Assembly: GCA_013306675.1 (NCBI GenBank)
Contig: JABLUY010000076.1
Span: 51,614-115,613 of the forward strand
Direction: 5' to 3'
From: Thraustochytrium sp. TN22
Lineage: Eukaryota > Sar > Bigyra > Thraustochytrida > Thraustochytriidae
Length of the DNA stretch: 64,000 nucleotides
Shown: positions 9,279 through 18,968 of the stretch, piece after piece
Layout of the letters: each line of letters begins with the position of its first letter
Numbering within the stretch: the stretch's first letter is position 1
The notes under the pieces: model-generated
Told to the model about the DNA's origin: nothing
Databases searched by the model: none
What the model saw: only the letters and a program-made list of their open reading frames with translations
Made by a program: the position numbers and the translations under genes

Positions 9279-11272
9279 ATGGGGCCGCGCGTGGCGTACC
9301 AGGGCGAGCCGGGCGCGTACAGCGAGCAGGCGGCGCTGGAGCTGCTGGGCAGCTCGATCCAGACCAAGGGCCTGGCGTCGTTCGACGCGGTGTTCGAGGC
9401 GGTGTCGAACGGGGAGGTGGACTACGCGCTGGTGCCGATCGAGAACAGCCTGGGCGGGAGCATTCACGCGAACTATGACCTGCAGCTGCGGCATAAGTTC
9501 TTCACGGTGGCGGAGCACAACTTCCGTGTGCGGCACTCGCTCATGGTGCTGCCGGGCGTGAAGCTGGAGGACGTGCGGCGCGTGCTGAGCCACCCGCAGG
9601 CGCTGGCGCAGTGCGACGGCTTTCTGCGGCGCAACGGGCTGCAGGGCGAGGTCTCGTACGACACGGCGGGCAGCGCGAAGAAGATCGCGGAGCAGGGCCT
9701 GCGCGACTGCGCCGCGATCGCGTCGTCGCTGGCGGCGGAGCACTACGGGCTGGAGCTGCTGGACTCGGGCATCGAGGACGCGGAGCGCAACTTCACGCGC
9801 TTCCTGCTGCTGTCCAAGCGGTGGCTGCCGCTGCAGAGCTGGCCGGCGCGCAGCGAGCAGCGCGCGCCCACGCCGGAGCCCGGCGTGGCGCCGGCTGGCC
9901 CGCAGTCCGAGGGCAAGGGGTGGAAGACGTCCATGGTGTTCTCGCTGCTGGACTACACGGGCGTGCTGGTGCGGGCGCTGTCGGCCTTTAGCTTCCGCGA
10001 GGTGAGCATGACCAAGCTGGAGTCGCGCCCGGACAAGCTGCGGCTGCAGGGCCTGGAGATCGTGGCGGAGGGCAAGGCGGAGGAGCAGCTCATCCCGAGC
10101 GAGGACCGTGAGCTGCTGAGCCTGCTGCGGTCGGCGGCGGACGAGGCGGCGCTGGCGACGGCGCTCGACGCGTCGCCCGCGCGAGGCGCGGGCGACGGCG
10201 ACGCGAGCGAGGAGGATGGCGAGGACAAGTTCCAGTTCATCTTTTACGTGGATGTGCTGGGCTCGCTGGCGGACCGGCGCGTGGTGAACGCGATCCGGCA
10301 CCTGGCGGAGATGTCGCGGTACCTGCGCATCTTGGGCTGCTACCCGAAGGACGCCGTGCTGACGGACTTCGTGGCGGAGTCGGTGGGCGTGCCGACCGGA
10401 TCGGTCATGCGCATCCTGTCGCGCAGCACGTCGGGCCTTACCCGGGACGCGGCGGCGGCCGCCATCGCGGCGCAGGCGCGGCGGCTCAAGATTGGCATCG
10501 TCGGCTTTGGCAACTTTGGCCAGTTCCTGGCCAAGACCTTCGCGCGCACCCACGAGGTCTTTGCCTGCTCGCGCGGCGACTACACGGCCGAGGCCGAGGC
10601 GCTGGGCGTGCACTACTCGCGCAGCGTGGAGGAGATGTTCGCGGCGGCCAGCGGCCTGGACTGCTTGGTCATCTCGACGTCCATCCTCTCGTTTGAGAAG
10701 GTGGTGCGCGCCATCCCGCGCGACCTGCTGCACAACGTGCTGGTGGTGGATGTCCTCTCGGTCAAGATGCTGCCCAAGAACACGCTGCAGATCCTACTGC
10801 CCGCGGACGCTGACATCCTCTGCACGCACCCGATGTTCGGCCCGGAGTCGGGCAAGTTCTCCTGGCGCGGCCTCCCGTGCGTGTACGAGAAGGTGCGTGT
10901 GGGCGCGGGCGGCTTGGTGCAGGCGGACCGGCGGTGCGAGCTCTTCCTGGACATCTTCCGCAAGGCCGGCTGCCGCATGGTGGACATGTCGTGCGAGGTG
11001 CACGACGAGGCGGCCGCTGGCAGCCAGTTCGTGACGCACTTTACGGGCCGTATGCTTGCGCAGCTGCAGCTGCGGTCCACGCCCATCAACACCAAGGGCT
11101 TTGAGACGTTGCTGGCGCTCGTGGACAACACCTGCAAGGACTCCTTCGACCTCTTCTACGCGCTTTACAAATGCAACCCGAACTCGTCGCAGCAGCTCGA
11201 GGCGCTCGAGGCTGCCATGCATCGCATAACGGACCAGCTGCGCGAGCCGATGGAGGGTGGCATGCCCTCGGC

Positions 11273-11327
<55 letters not shown>

Positions 11328-12557
11328 ACGCGCCTCAGCGAGTTCGTCGGGCGCGTCCAGCCGTCCAAGACCTCGGAGACGCACGCGCTCGCGCTCGAGC
11401 TGCAGCGCCAGGGCCGCGACATTGTCACGACGCTCACGGTGGGCGAGCCCGACTTCGACCCGCCGCAGCCCGTGCTGGACGCCGTCATCGACGCCGCGCG
11501 CACCGGCAAGACGCGCTACACGCCCGTGGGCGGCGTCTTCGACCTCAAGGCTGCCATCTGCGAAGACTACAAGCGCCGCAAGGGCGTCGAGTGGACGCCG
11601 CAGAAGAACGTGCTCATCACGCACGGCGGCAAGCAGGCCCTCTTCTGCGCCATCATGGCGCTCTGCAATGCCGGCGACGAGGTCATCGTTCCGGCCCCCT
11701 ACTGGGTCTCGTACCCGGAGATCGTGCGCCTCAGCGGCGCCACTCCCATCATCGTCGACCGCCGCCCCGAGGACGACTACATCCTCACGCCCGAGGCGCT
11801 GCGCGCCGCGCTCTCGCCGCGCACTCGCATCTTTATCCTCTGCAACCCGTGCAACCCGTCCGGCTGCACGTACTCGGCCGACCAGCTCGAGGCCCTGGCC
11901 GCCGTCCTGCGCGAGCCCGAGTTCCAGCACGTCATTGTGCTCAGTGACGAGATCTATGAGCGCCTCACCTACGACGGCCTCGAGCACGTCTGTTTCGCCT
12001 CTCTCCCGGACATGTACGAGCGCACGCTCATCGTCAACGGCTTCTCCAAGGCCTACGCCATGACCGGCTTCCGCCTCGCCTACCTGGCCGGCGCCGACAC
12101 CGCGGTCGTCGACGCAGCGCTCAAGCTCCAGTCGCAGCTCAACTCCTGCCCCTGCTCCATCTCGCAGCACGCCGGCATCGCCGCGCTGCGCAGCGTCACG
12201 GATGACATGCTTGACCCGCTCTACGCGCAGCTGCAGGTCAAGCGCGATGCCATCGTCGCGGCGCTCAGCGCCATTCCCAACGTGCGTTGCCCGGTCCCGC
12301 GCGGCGCCTTTTATGCCTTCCCCGACGTGTCCTACTACCTAGGCAAGGGCTTCGTCTCGCGCAGTGGCCGCGTCATCAACACCGCTACCGACCTCTGCAG
12401 CTACCTCATCCAGGACCATGGTATCGCGCTCCCGCCCGGTGACGCCTTTGGTGCTCCGTACGGCGTGCGCTTCTCTTATGCCGCTTCGACCGAGGAGATT
12501 GACAAGGCTCTCACGCGCTTCCGCGCTGGTCTCGAAGAGCTTGCTGAGAGCAAGTAA
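9279..12557 (+). CDS. fusion: prephenate/arogenate dehydratase - ACT - arogenate dehydrogenase - aromatic aminotransferase
   Basis: 1092 residues. Residues 1-190 are the dehydratase (RVAYQGEPGAYSEQAA; ERNFTRFLLL with the TRF motif at about 170). Residues 216-355 form an ACT-type region (SLLDYTGVLVRALSAFSFRE, then FIFYVDVLGSL). Residues 402-660 match plant-type arogenate dehydrogenase (IGIVGFGNFGQFLAKTF, CTHPMFGPESGK, GSQFVTHFTGRML, NTKGFETLLALV). A Ser-Gly linker at about 663-685, encoded by a GGCTCC array, leads to a class I aminotransferase (VGEPDFDPP, CNPCNPSG, GFSKAYAMTGFRLAY with the PLP lysine at K924). Together the domains could transaminate prephenate to arogenate and convert it to both Phe and Tyr. 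The start at 9279 is chosen because the dehydratase fold begins immediately; the frame is open upstream to 9000. No clear plastid leader is seen if this start is right. Substrate preference (prephenate or arogenate) is inferred. Confidence 0.9.
11268..11327 (+). repeat. GGCTCC hexanucleotide array encoding a Ser-Gly linker
   Basis: Eight or more GGCTCC units inside the fusion gene, in frame, encode alternating Gly-Ser between the dehydrogenase and aminotransferase domains. Length change in steps of 6 bp would preserve the frame. Confidence 0.95.
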
Positions 12558-12725
12558 GTAGAGTCGCGAGTCGCGACAGGCGAGAAGAACACCTGTCTGG
12601 TTTACATTGGATTTTGTTGGCTCGCAGTCCTGGAGAAAACGTTGGCTCCCGCCTACTCGAGCGAGAGAAGGTGCAGGCTTTTTTGTTCTCTTGTTGCTCG
12701 CCTGTCTGCCTCCGAGTCAGCGTGA

Positions 12726-12735
12726 CAGCAGCAGC

Positions 12736-12773
<38 letters not shown>
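12726..12773. repeat. CAG/AGC trinucleotide tract
   Basis: A nearly pure AGC run in the short space between the convergent fusion gene (stop at 12557) and ERCC1 (stop at 12800). It lies in presumptive 3' UTR of one or both. Confidence 0.9.
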
Positions 12774-12775
<2 letters not shown>

Positions 12776-12799
12776 GAGAGGCGCAAGGCAAGACTCTGC

Positions 12800-13504
12800 T
12801 CAACCGAGGAATGGATCATTGAACGTGGCATACAACCGCCGCAACTTCTTGTCACCAATGCCCTGACATAGCGAGAGCTCCTCCATGGAGGCTCCCATGA
12901 CATTGCGCAGCGAACCAAAGTTGGTGGAGAGAACACGCACGTCGGTGCGGTTCACGGAGCGAATGACGGTGAGTGCGTCCTCGAGGCGGGGCATGTAGCC
13001 AGCCTCAACACGCTCTTGAATCGCGCGCGGCGCCTTACGATCGTAGAGCGCAAAGGTCTCCAGGTAGCGGGCGCACTCCTGGAGGCTCCAGCAGAGGATG
13101 ACGGTGAACTCATTCGCCGAGGCGAGCGAGGTGAGGAGCATGAGCGGCGTCTCGCAGTTCTGAATGTCCACGACAACAAGCACGACCCGGAGCTTGAAGT
13201 CGCGCTTCAGCTCCGCGATGCGCGAGTAGAGGTAGTCCGGGTGCAGAAGGTGGTAGCGCATGCTGAGGAAGAGTGCACACGTGGACTCGCCCATGACGAA
13301 GTCGGCCGGCGTGTCGGCGAACTTCCACGCCACGTTCTCGACGAGCTGCAGCACGCCGTTTTTGCGCTGCCTCCGCCCTACGAGGATGGGCGCCGCGCCG
13401 CCCGGCTCCGTGGCGCCCGTCGCGCCTGCGGCTGCGGCTGCGGCTGCGGCTGCGGCGCCGCCATCGGCGGAGGAGGCGGCAGTCGCTCTACCGGCCCCGC
13501 TCAT
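12800..13504 (-). CDS. ERCC1: ERCC1/Rad10-like DNA repair endonuclease subunit
   Basis: 234 residues in one exon. After an Ala-rich leader of about 40 residues comes ILVGRRQRKNGVLQLVENVAW, FVMGESTCALFLSMRYHLLH, LRVVLVVVDIQN and CWSLQECARYLETFALY, which follow the ERCC1 central domain almost position by position. The C-terminus has VNRTDVRVLSTNFGSLRNVM and LCQGIGDKKLRRLYATFNDPF, the tandem helix-hairpin-helix that binds XPF. ERCC1 is the non-catalytic partner of XPF in nucleotide excision and interstrand crosslink repair; it positions the nuclease on ss/ds junctions. XPF is not in this window. The start codon lies 6 bp from the ATG of the divergent transporter gene. Confidence 0.93.
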   Translation of the reverse strand: MSGAGRATAASSADGGAAAAAAAAAAGATGATEPGGAAPILVGRRQRKNGVLQLVENVAWKFADTPADFVMGESTCALFLSMRYHLLHPDYLYSRIAELKRDFKLRVVLVVVDIQNCETPLMLLTSLASANEFTVILCWSLQECARYLETFALYDRKAPRAIQERVEAGYMPRLEDALTVIRSVNRTDVRVLSTNFGSLRNVMGASMEELSLCQGIGDKKLRRLYATFNDPFLG

Positions 13505-13510
13505 CGGCCG

Positions 13511-14953
13511 ATGCCGGCCGGCGCGCGCACGGGGGCCCAGCTAGGACGGACGGGCCGCGATGCGGCGGCAGCGCCCGCGCTGCCGCCGCCGCCGCCGCTG
13601 TCGCCGCCGCTGTCGCCGCCGTCGACGCGGGGCGCCTTCTGGCGGGCGGCCGCCTGGGTGCTGGCGATCTACGTGTGCCAGGCGGCCCTCGCCGAGGACA
13701 TCGTGCTCGCCATGAACCGCCAGGGGCTCAGCAACGGCTGGTTCACTAGCCTGCTCACCGTCAGCAGCCAGCTGGCGCTCGCCTCCGTCTCGCTTGCCGC
13801 GTCCGCGGGCTCCGCCGCGCGTCGAACGTCGCCGCCGCCGACGCCCTCTAGGACCTCGACCGCGACCTCGTCAACGGTTTCCTCGACCTCGTCGACCTCG
13901 GCGTCGCTGCGATGGTGGGCTTGGCGGGCCAGGCTCACTACCGCGCCGGCGCCGGCCTGGGTCGGCGGCGTGCAGGACGCTCTGGTGCGCCTGCGGACCG
14001 GCGTGGTGGGCTTCAAGGCCATGTTCCGTTGGGAGTACCTGGCGTGCAGCCTGACCGCCGTGTGCTTCCAAGTCGCCAGCAACCAAGCCACCTTTTTCGT
14101 GGCCTTCAACACGGTGCAGCTCTTCAAGGCCTCCAAGATTGCCTTCGTCATGGCTGCCAGTGCGCTGCTGCTCGGCCGACGCTATTCGCCGCGGGCCACC
14201 CTCTACTGCGCCGGTCTCGTGCTCGGGCTCTACGTGCTTTCGCAGGCTGACCTGCGCGCCCGCAGGGCGCCGGCCGCGAATGGGCCCCTGGCTGACGCCG
14301 ACGCCGAGGCGCTGGTCATCGCCGCGGCGGGCGCGGTCTGGGGCTTTACGCTCATGTTCGGCGCCATGGCCTGTGTCTCAATACACGCCATCCTGCAAGA
14401 GTCTGTCCTGCAGAACCGCCCGCTGCAGCTGCCGCGTTCGCTCTACCGCGCCGCTCCGGCCTCGTTGCTCCCGTCGCGTCGGCCAGTCACGACGCACCCT
14501 CCGCGCTCGCCACAGCAGGTGCGGGACGAGCTCATCTTTTGCACCAATACCATTACGCTCTCTGCGCTCATGACCGGCGTAACGCTTACAGGTGAGCTGC
14601 GTGAAGGTCTGCTCTTCTTTGCGAATGCGCCCCGCCGCCTTCTCGCCGAGGAGGCCGCCGTGCTGCTCATTAGTTCCTTCGGACAGCGCATGGTGCTTCA
14701 GCTCGCGCAGGACTTTGGTTCCACGAGCGCCACCATCGTGGTCACCATTCGCAAGTGCATTACCTTTGGCCTCAGCGTGCTCTTCTTTCCCAAGCCGTTT
14801 TCCCTCACGCACGCGCTCGCACTCCTCCTCATTACCATCTCCGCCTGTTGTCTCCAGCTCCGCCTCCTGCACGAGGATGACCACCTTGCCCAGGAGGGGC
14901 GTGCGCGTCGCAGGCCTCGGCCCATGCCTTCCTCGAAAGCCTTTGCCGTGTGA
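13511..14953 (+). CDS. UAA/SLC35B-like nucleotide-sugar (or PAPS) transporter
   Basis: 480 residues, about ten hydrophobic segments. VCFQVASNQATFFVAFNTVQLFKASKIAFVM fits the UAA-family segment in which a substrate-path lysine follows VQ.LFK.SK. LLGRRYSPRATL and DFGSTSATIVVTIRKCITFGLSVLFF match the later hallmark (S.IVTT.RK...LLS..LF). Such proteins exchange nucleotide sugars or PAPS for nucleotide monophosphates in Golgi or ER membranes; substrate cannot be told from sequence. The ATG at 13511 is preferred over 13712 because the first membrane helix (AAWVLAIYVCQAALAEDIVL) precedes the latter. Residues about 96-152 are Ser/Thr/Pro-rich and unlike the family; an alternative frame there reads more hydrophobic, so a frame error or unrecognised short intron is possible. 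Confidence 0.75.
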   Translation: MPAGARTGAQLGRTGRDAAAAPALPPPPPLSPPLSPPSTRGAFWRAAAWVLAIYVCQAALAEDIVLAMNRQGLSNGWFTSLLTVSSQLALASVSLAASAGSAARRTSPPPTPSRTSTATSSTVSSTSSTSASLRWWAWRARLTTAPAPAWVGGVQDALVRLRTGVVGFKAMFRWEYLACSLTAVCFQVASNQATFFVAFNTVQLFKASKIAFVMAASALLLGRRYSPRATLYCAGLVLGLYVLSQADLRARRAPAANGPLADADAEALVIAAAGAVWGFTLMFGAMACVSIHAILQESVLQNRPLQLPRSLYRAAPASLLPSRRPVTTHPPRSPQQVRDELIFCTNTITLSALMTGVTLTGELREGLLFFANAPRRLLAEEAAVLLISSFGQRMVLQLAQDFGSTSATIVVTIRKCITFGLSVLFFPKPFSLTHALALLLITISACCLQLRLLHEDDHLAQEGRARRRPRPMPSSKAFAV

Positions 14954-14956
14954 GCT

Positions 14957-15019
14957 CATGTCATGTCATGTCATGTCATGTCATGTCATTTCATTTCATG
15001 TCATGTCATGTCATGTGAT
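14957..15019. repeat. CATGT pentanucleotide array
   Basis: About twelve copies of TCATG, two with TCATT, starting three bases after the transporter stop codon; likely in the 3' UTR. The rest of 15020-15440 has no recognisable feature. Confidence 0.95.
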
Positions 15020-15444
15020 GTGTAGAACATGCCGTGTGATGGGACAGGATAGAGCGAGCTGTATATAGACTTCAATCATGCTGCGCGACGGGGCGCGGTA
15101 GTGAGCAAGAAGTAGTGTTGTAAGTCGGCCAGAGGTGTGGAGACATTCAAGGGACGGCGTGCGACTGGGCCCGAAGGCGGACGATCGATAAGAGCAACGC
15201 CTGGATGCCCGACCCGTCGGAAGCCTCATATGAAGCGCACCGGGCAAGCGGCAAAATCTCATCGAGACCTAGCTCGACCACTGTATACTTCGCACGCTGC
15301 CAAGAAAGCACCCAGTGCCTGACCGCGCAGGTCCACGAGCTGCTCCCCGACCAGCCGTAAAAAGTCATAGCAGCAGCCACTGCATAAGCCTCGCAACCAA
15401 CAGTCTGGCACCGCGCCGCCCTGCGGCGCCCAAGAGACTCGCAA

Positions 15445-15648
15445 CTCCGCTCGACCTGGCTTCCCAGCTCTCGGCTATTCCGCTCGACCTGGCTTTCCAG
15501 CTCTCGGCTACTCCGCTCGACCTGGCTTTTCCAGCTCTCGGTAACTTCGCTCGACCTGGCTTTCTTAGCTCTCGGCTACTCCGCTCGACCTGGCTTTCCA
15601 GCTCTCGGCTACTCCGCTCGACCTGGCTTTCCAGCTCTCGGCTACTAC
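15445..15648. repeat. 33-bp minisatellite, six units
   Basis: Units of the form TCCGCTCGACCTGGCTTTCC followed by AGCTCTCGGCTAC repeat six times with small changes (34 bp in unit 3). Because the unit is close to a multiple of three, both strands stay open through it, but there is no other sign of coding. 15649-16058 shows no gene. Confidence 0.9.
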
Positions 15649-16058
15649 TCAACCCTTTGCACCCCGTTCCTCGCCTGGGCGCCTCGGCCTGCGCGGGGGC
15701 GGTCTTTGTTGCGACCTGTCCATCTCTTCATCGGTTCAGTGGAATCGGCGCTTCATCACTTGTCAGGAGACAAGGAGGGGCGATCTCGACAGACAACCTA
15801 TTCCGGTGGTGCCAGTGCTACGACGCAGCCCCTCAGCGGGACAGGCAATCCCCAAAATGTAGACGGAGTTCTCTTTGACGCGCCGCCGGTCATGCGATTG
15901 ACGGGGCGCGATAGCAAGGAGACAATGCCGCGGCGCCGTCCAAGTCGCGGTCAAGCAGATGGAATGTTCTCGAAAGAAGGGACTGTCTTGAACAGCAACT
16001 CGAAAACACCATGGTAAGCTTACTGATGATTTCTAAATAGAGACGAAGCCGCTCACCC

Positions 16059-17031
16059 TCAAGCCCAACCTCCGGCAAACGGCATGATCTGGCCCGTGAT
16101 GAAGTTGGCCTTGTCCGAAGCGAGGAAGGCAATCAGGTCCGCCGGCTCGTGCGGCTTGGCCAGGCGTCCGAGCGGAATCGGCTTGGTCATCTTGGCGTAG
16201 ATGGCCGGATCGTCGCGCAGGCGCTTGGGAAAGTACGTCTCGCTCTCCACAAAGTTCGGGCATACCGCGTTGACGCAAATATTGTCCGGTGCTACCTCCA
16301 TGGCAAGCGTGAGCGCCATGGCGTTGGTGGCGCCGCGCCCAATGGCGTATGACGCATAGTTTGGCAGCCCGCGCAGCGCCGTGGCGCTCGTGACGAAGAT
16401 GACCTTGCCAGACTTGCGCTCGCGCATCGCTGGAAGCAGCTTTGCTGTCAGCTCGAACGGGAACACCGTCAGCCCCTCCAGCGCGTGCACGAATTCCTCG
16501 CGCGGAATATCTGCGAACTTGCGCTTCACTGCAGGGTACGCAGTGTTGTTGATGAGCACGTCAACATCGCGCCCCACCGCCTCGGCCACTGCCTCCGGCT
16601 CGCTCTGCGCGATCAATTCCACATGCTCCGCGTCCAGACCCTCCATGAAGGCATCGCGCTGAGCGCTGTCCGCGAACTTGACATCCTGGCAAATCACCTT
16701 GCACCGTGGCAGGGTCTCCAGCAACGCAGCCGCCACCGGCCGTCCCTGTTGCGCGCAACCGCGCGATGTCACGTCAGTACTTGGTAAAGAAGGAGGAGCA
16801 AAGCAAGTGAGGGCGCTGGCGAGAGCAACAGCCAGGCAGTGGTCGCGGTCGTGAGGTCGAAGTTATGAGGTCGAAGTCATGAGAGGTCGAAGTCATGAGA
16901 GGTCGAAGTCATGAGGTCGAAGTCGCGGTCGTGAGGTCGAAGTCGCGGTCATAGTTTCGGTCATCGTCGCGGCGTTCACATTCACGTACCACGAACTCTG
17001 TCGCATGTGTCACCAGCACTCGCGTCGTCAT
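16059..17031 (-). CDS. halohydrin-dehalogenase-like short-chain dehydrogenase, two exons
   Basis: Proposed exon 1 is 17031-16990 (MTTRVLVTHATEFV), the intron is 16989-16746 (GTACGT...branch-like TACTGAC...CAACAG, 244 nt) and exon 2 is 16745-16059; the product has 242 residues. Joining creates T-HATE-F-V-G, the T-X4-F/Y-X-G motif that replaces the NAD-binding glycine motif in halohydrin dehalogenases. The catalytic set is S134 (in FVTSAT), Y147 and R151: Y-x3-R rather than the Y-x3-K of ordinary SDRs, with S-to-Y spacing of 13 as in HheC (S132/Y145/R149, 254 residues). QSEPEAVAEAV, DVDVLINN, RERKSGKVIFVTSA and LASDKANFITGQIM also follow HheC-type proteins. These enzymes reversibly close vicinal haloalcohols to epoxides without NAD(P). 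If unspliced, the frame lacks an ATG near its N-terminus, which supports the intron. An alternative is a cofactor-free SDR of another function. Confidence 0.72.
16746..16989 (-). other. predicted spliceosomal intron with internal repeats
   Basis: Bounded by GTACGT at 16989 and CAACAG at 16746 on the minus strand, phase 0. It contains a tandem array (about 16848-16955, plus strand GAGGTCGAAGTCATGA-type units, at least six copies) that would be unusual as coding sequence. Confidence 0.65.
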
Positions 17032-17040
17032 CCTGTCGTG

Positions 17041-18928
17041 ATAGGGCCCTAGCGAGCAAGCGAGCAAGCGGGCGAGCGAGCAAGCGAGACGGCGCCGGAG
17101 CACCTTCCCGCTCACGGCCTGCGCAAGGTCACGGTCAGTCCTCCCCGCCTCCCCTGTGCTGCACGTGCAGGCAGCACGTGAAGCGGTGCTACGCACAGCT
17201 ACGCACAGCCAGCTACGCACCAAAGCAGACTGCTTGGACCGCCAGCCAAGCCTGCAGCGGCTCCAGCACCCACGTGCGTCCACGCTGCTCCACGCTCTGC
17301 TGCTCCTTCAGGGTGAAGCGCGTCGAGATCTGGCTGCTAAAAAGGTGGTCGCCCCACGAGTTGATTGCTTGCAGAATTCCCTCGATCCATCCCCGTTCCC
17401 ATGCCGAGTGTGTATTGTCACGAGGCCCGGGGTGCCCGGGTCGGTGCGCGGCGGGCTGAGCGGCGCGCGGCGGCCGCATTTCGCGCCGGCCGGCCAGCGC
17501 CGGGCGCCGACTCGGAGGCATGACGCGGCGTGACGACAGCGGCCCGGCTCGGCAAGCGATGCGTCGCCGCTCGCAGCGGGCGGACGATCGCCAGCTTGCA
17601 AATGCAGTGCACTGGACTGGCACCCGCCGGTACGGCCGGCCAGCGGGCCGGGCGGGGCAGGTACAGCCAGGCCGGGCAGTCGGGCACGTCGTCACGCACG
17701 GGCTTGGCACTCAGGCTGAGCCTTGCCAGCCAGGGCTTCGACGGTGGCGTCCCGCGTCCGGGCTCGCGCTCAGCCAACTCGCGGGCCCGCCTGGCTGCAG
17801 GCAGCCAGCCTGGCTTTGTCAAAGCCTCCTTCACTCGCCGTCAGTAAGTTCCTCCTCCCCTCCAGCTGGCTGGCTTGCCTTGCCAGGCTCGGCGCGAGGG
17901 TAGGTAGCTGCTAGCTAGCTGGCTAGGCCGCTAGGAGCCCTGAGAGGGCGTCGCAGACTCGCAGGCCGGCCAGCAGCGACAGCTCGACTCGAGTCGCCGG
18001 GCGGCGGTCGGAGCGCGTGCGGAAAAGTCCGTGTGCGCGAAAGACGTGCGGTGGGCCCCGACCGAGACGAGACGCGCGTGGCCCCGCGGCGGCGGCGTGG
18101 CCCTGCCTTGACCTGCCAGCTGTCGAGCGCCGCGCCGCAGGCCAAGGCCTCGCAGGAACGACTCACAGCGCGCGCGTGGCAGGCGGCTGCCAGCGATCAC
18201 GAGCGAGCGTGCGCTCTGCGTCGCGGGCTCAGGCTTGGCCGCGCCGCGCTTGCAGCTGCCGGCCTGGGCCTCGCTCGTCCTTGCGTGGCCCGGGTCTCGC
18301 GCCGCCTGTGAGCCGCCGCACCGGTGCGGGCATCTGGCTCGCGACTGCCGCGGCCAATCGATCGACGATCGATCGGTCGATCGTCGATCGATCGATCGTT
18401 GGCCTCGACGTCGAGTCGACCACGATCCTCGTTGCCGCTCTGCAGGCCGGTGGCGGGCCTGGCCGTGGGCTCCTCCACGGAGGCGTCGATTTCGAAATTC
18501 GAATTCAAACCCGCGGTCGTTGGTCGTTGGGCGCGACTCGGCGCAGAATCGCAGACCTCGTTTCGCCGCGCCGCCGCGGGCGTAGGCAGGCAGGCAGGCA
18601 GGCGGGCAGGCAGGCAGGCGCGGGCAGGAGCGGCGAGGAGCGGGCAGGACTCGGCTCGCAGCGCGGGCGGGGAGACTCTTCCTTGCCTCAGGCTGGCCGG
18701 GCTGCTCCGGTGGGCGGGCGGGCAGACGGGCAGTCAGTCAGTCAGTCAGTCGGTCCTGGCGAGCACAGCAACCAACTGCAAGCACGCGAGCACAGCACTG
18801 CACTGCACTGTGAGCGCGCGGCGGGCAAACCAGTTTCCGCGCTCGTTCGCCCGCTCCCGCTCGCTCGCTCGGGCGCTCGGGGGCTCGGGCGCTCCCAGCG
18901 GCGTCGCGCGGGCACCGCCACGCAGCCA

Positions 18929-18968
<40 letters not shown>

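Noticed and set aside
9135-10733. 532-codon minus-strand open frame
   Set aside because: Antisense to the aromatic fusion gene, Arg/Gln/His-rich with no motif.
13016-13510. N-terminal extension of the transporter frame
   Set aside because: It is antisense to the well-supported ERCC1 coding sequence.
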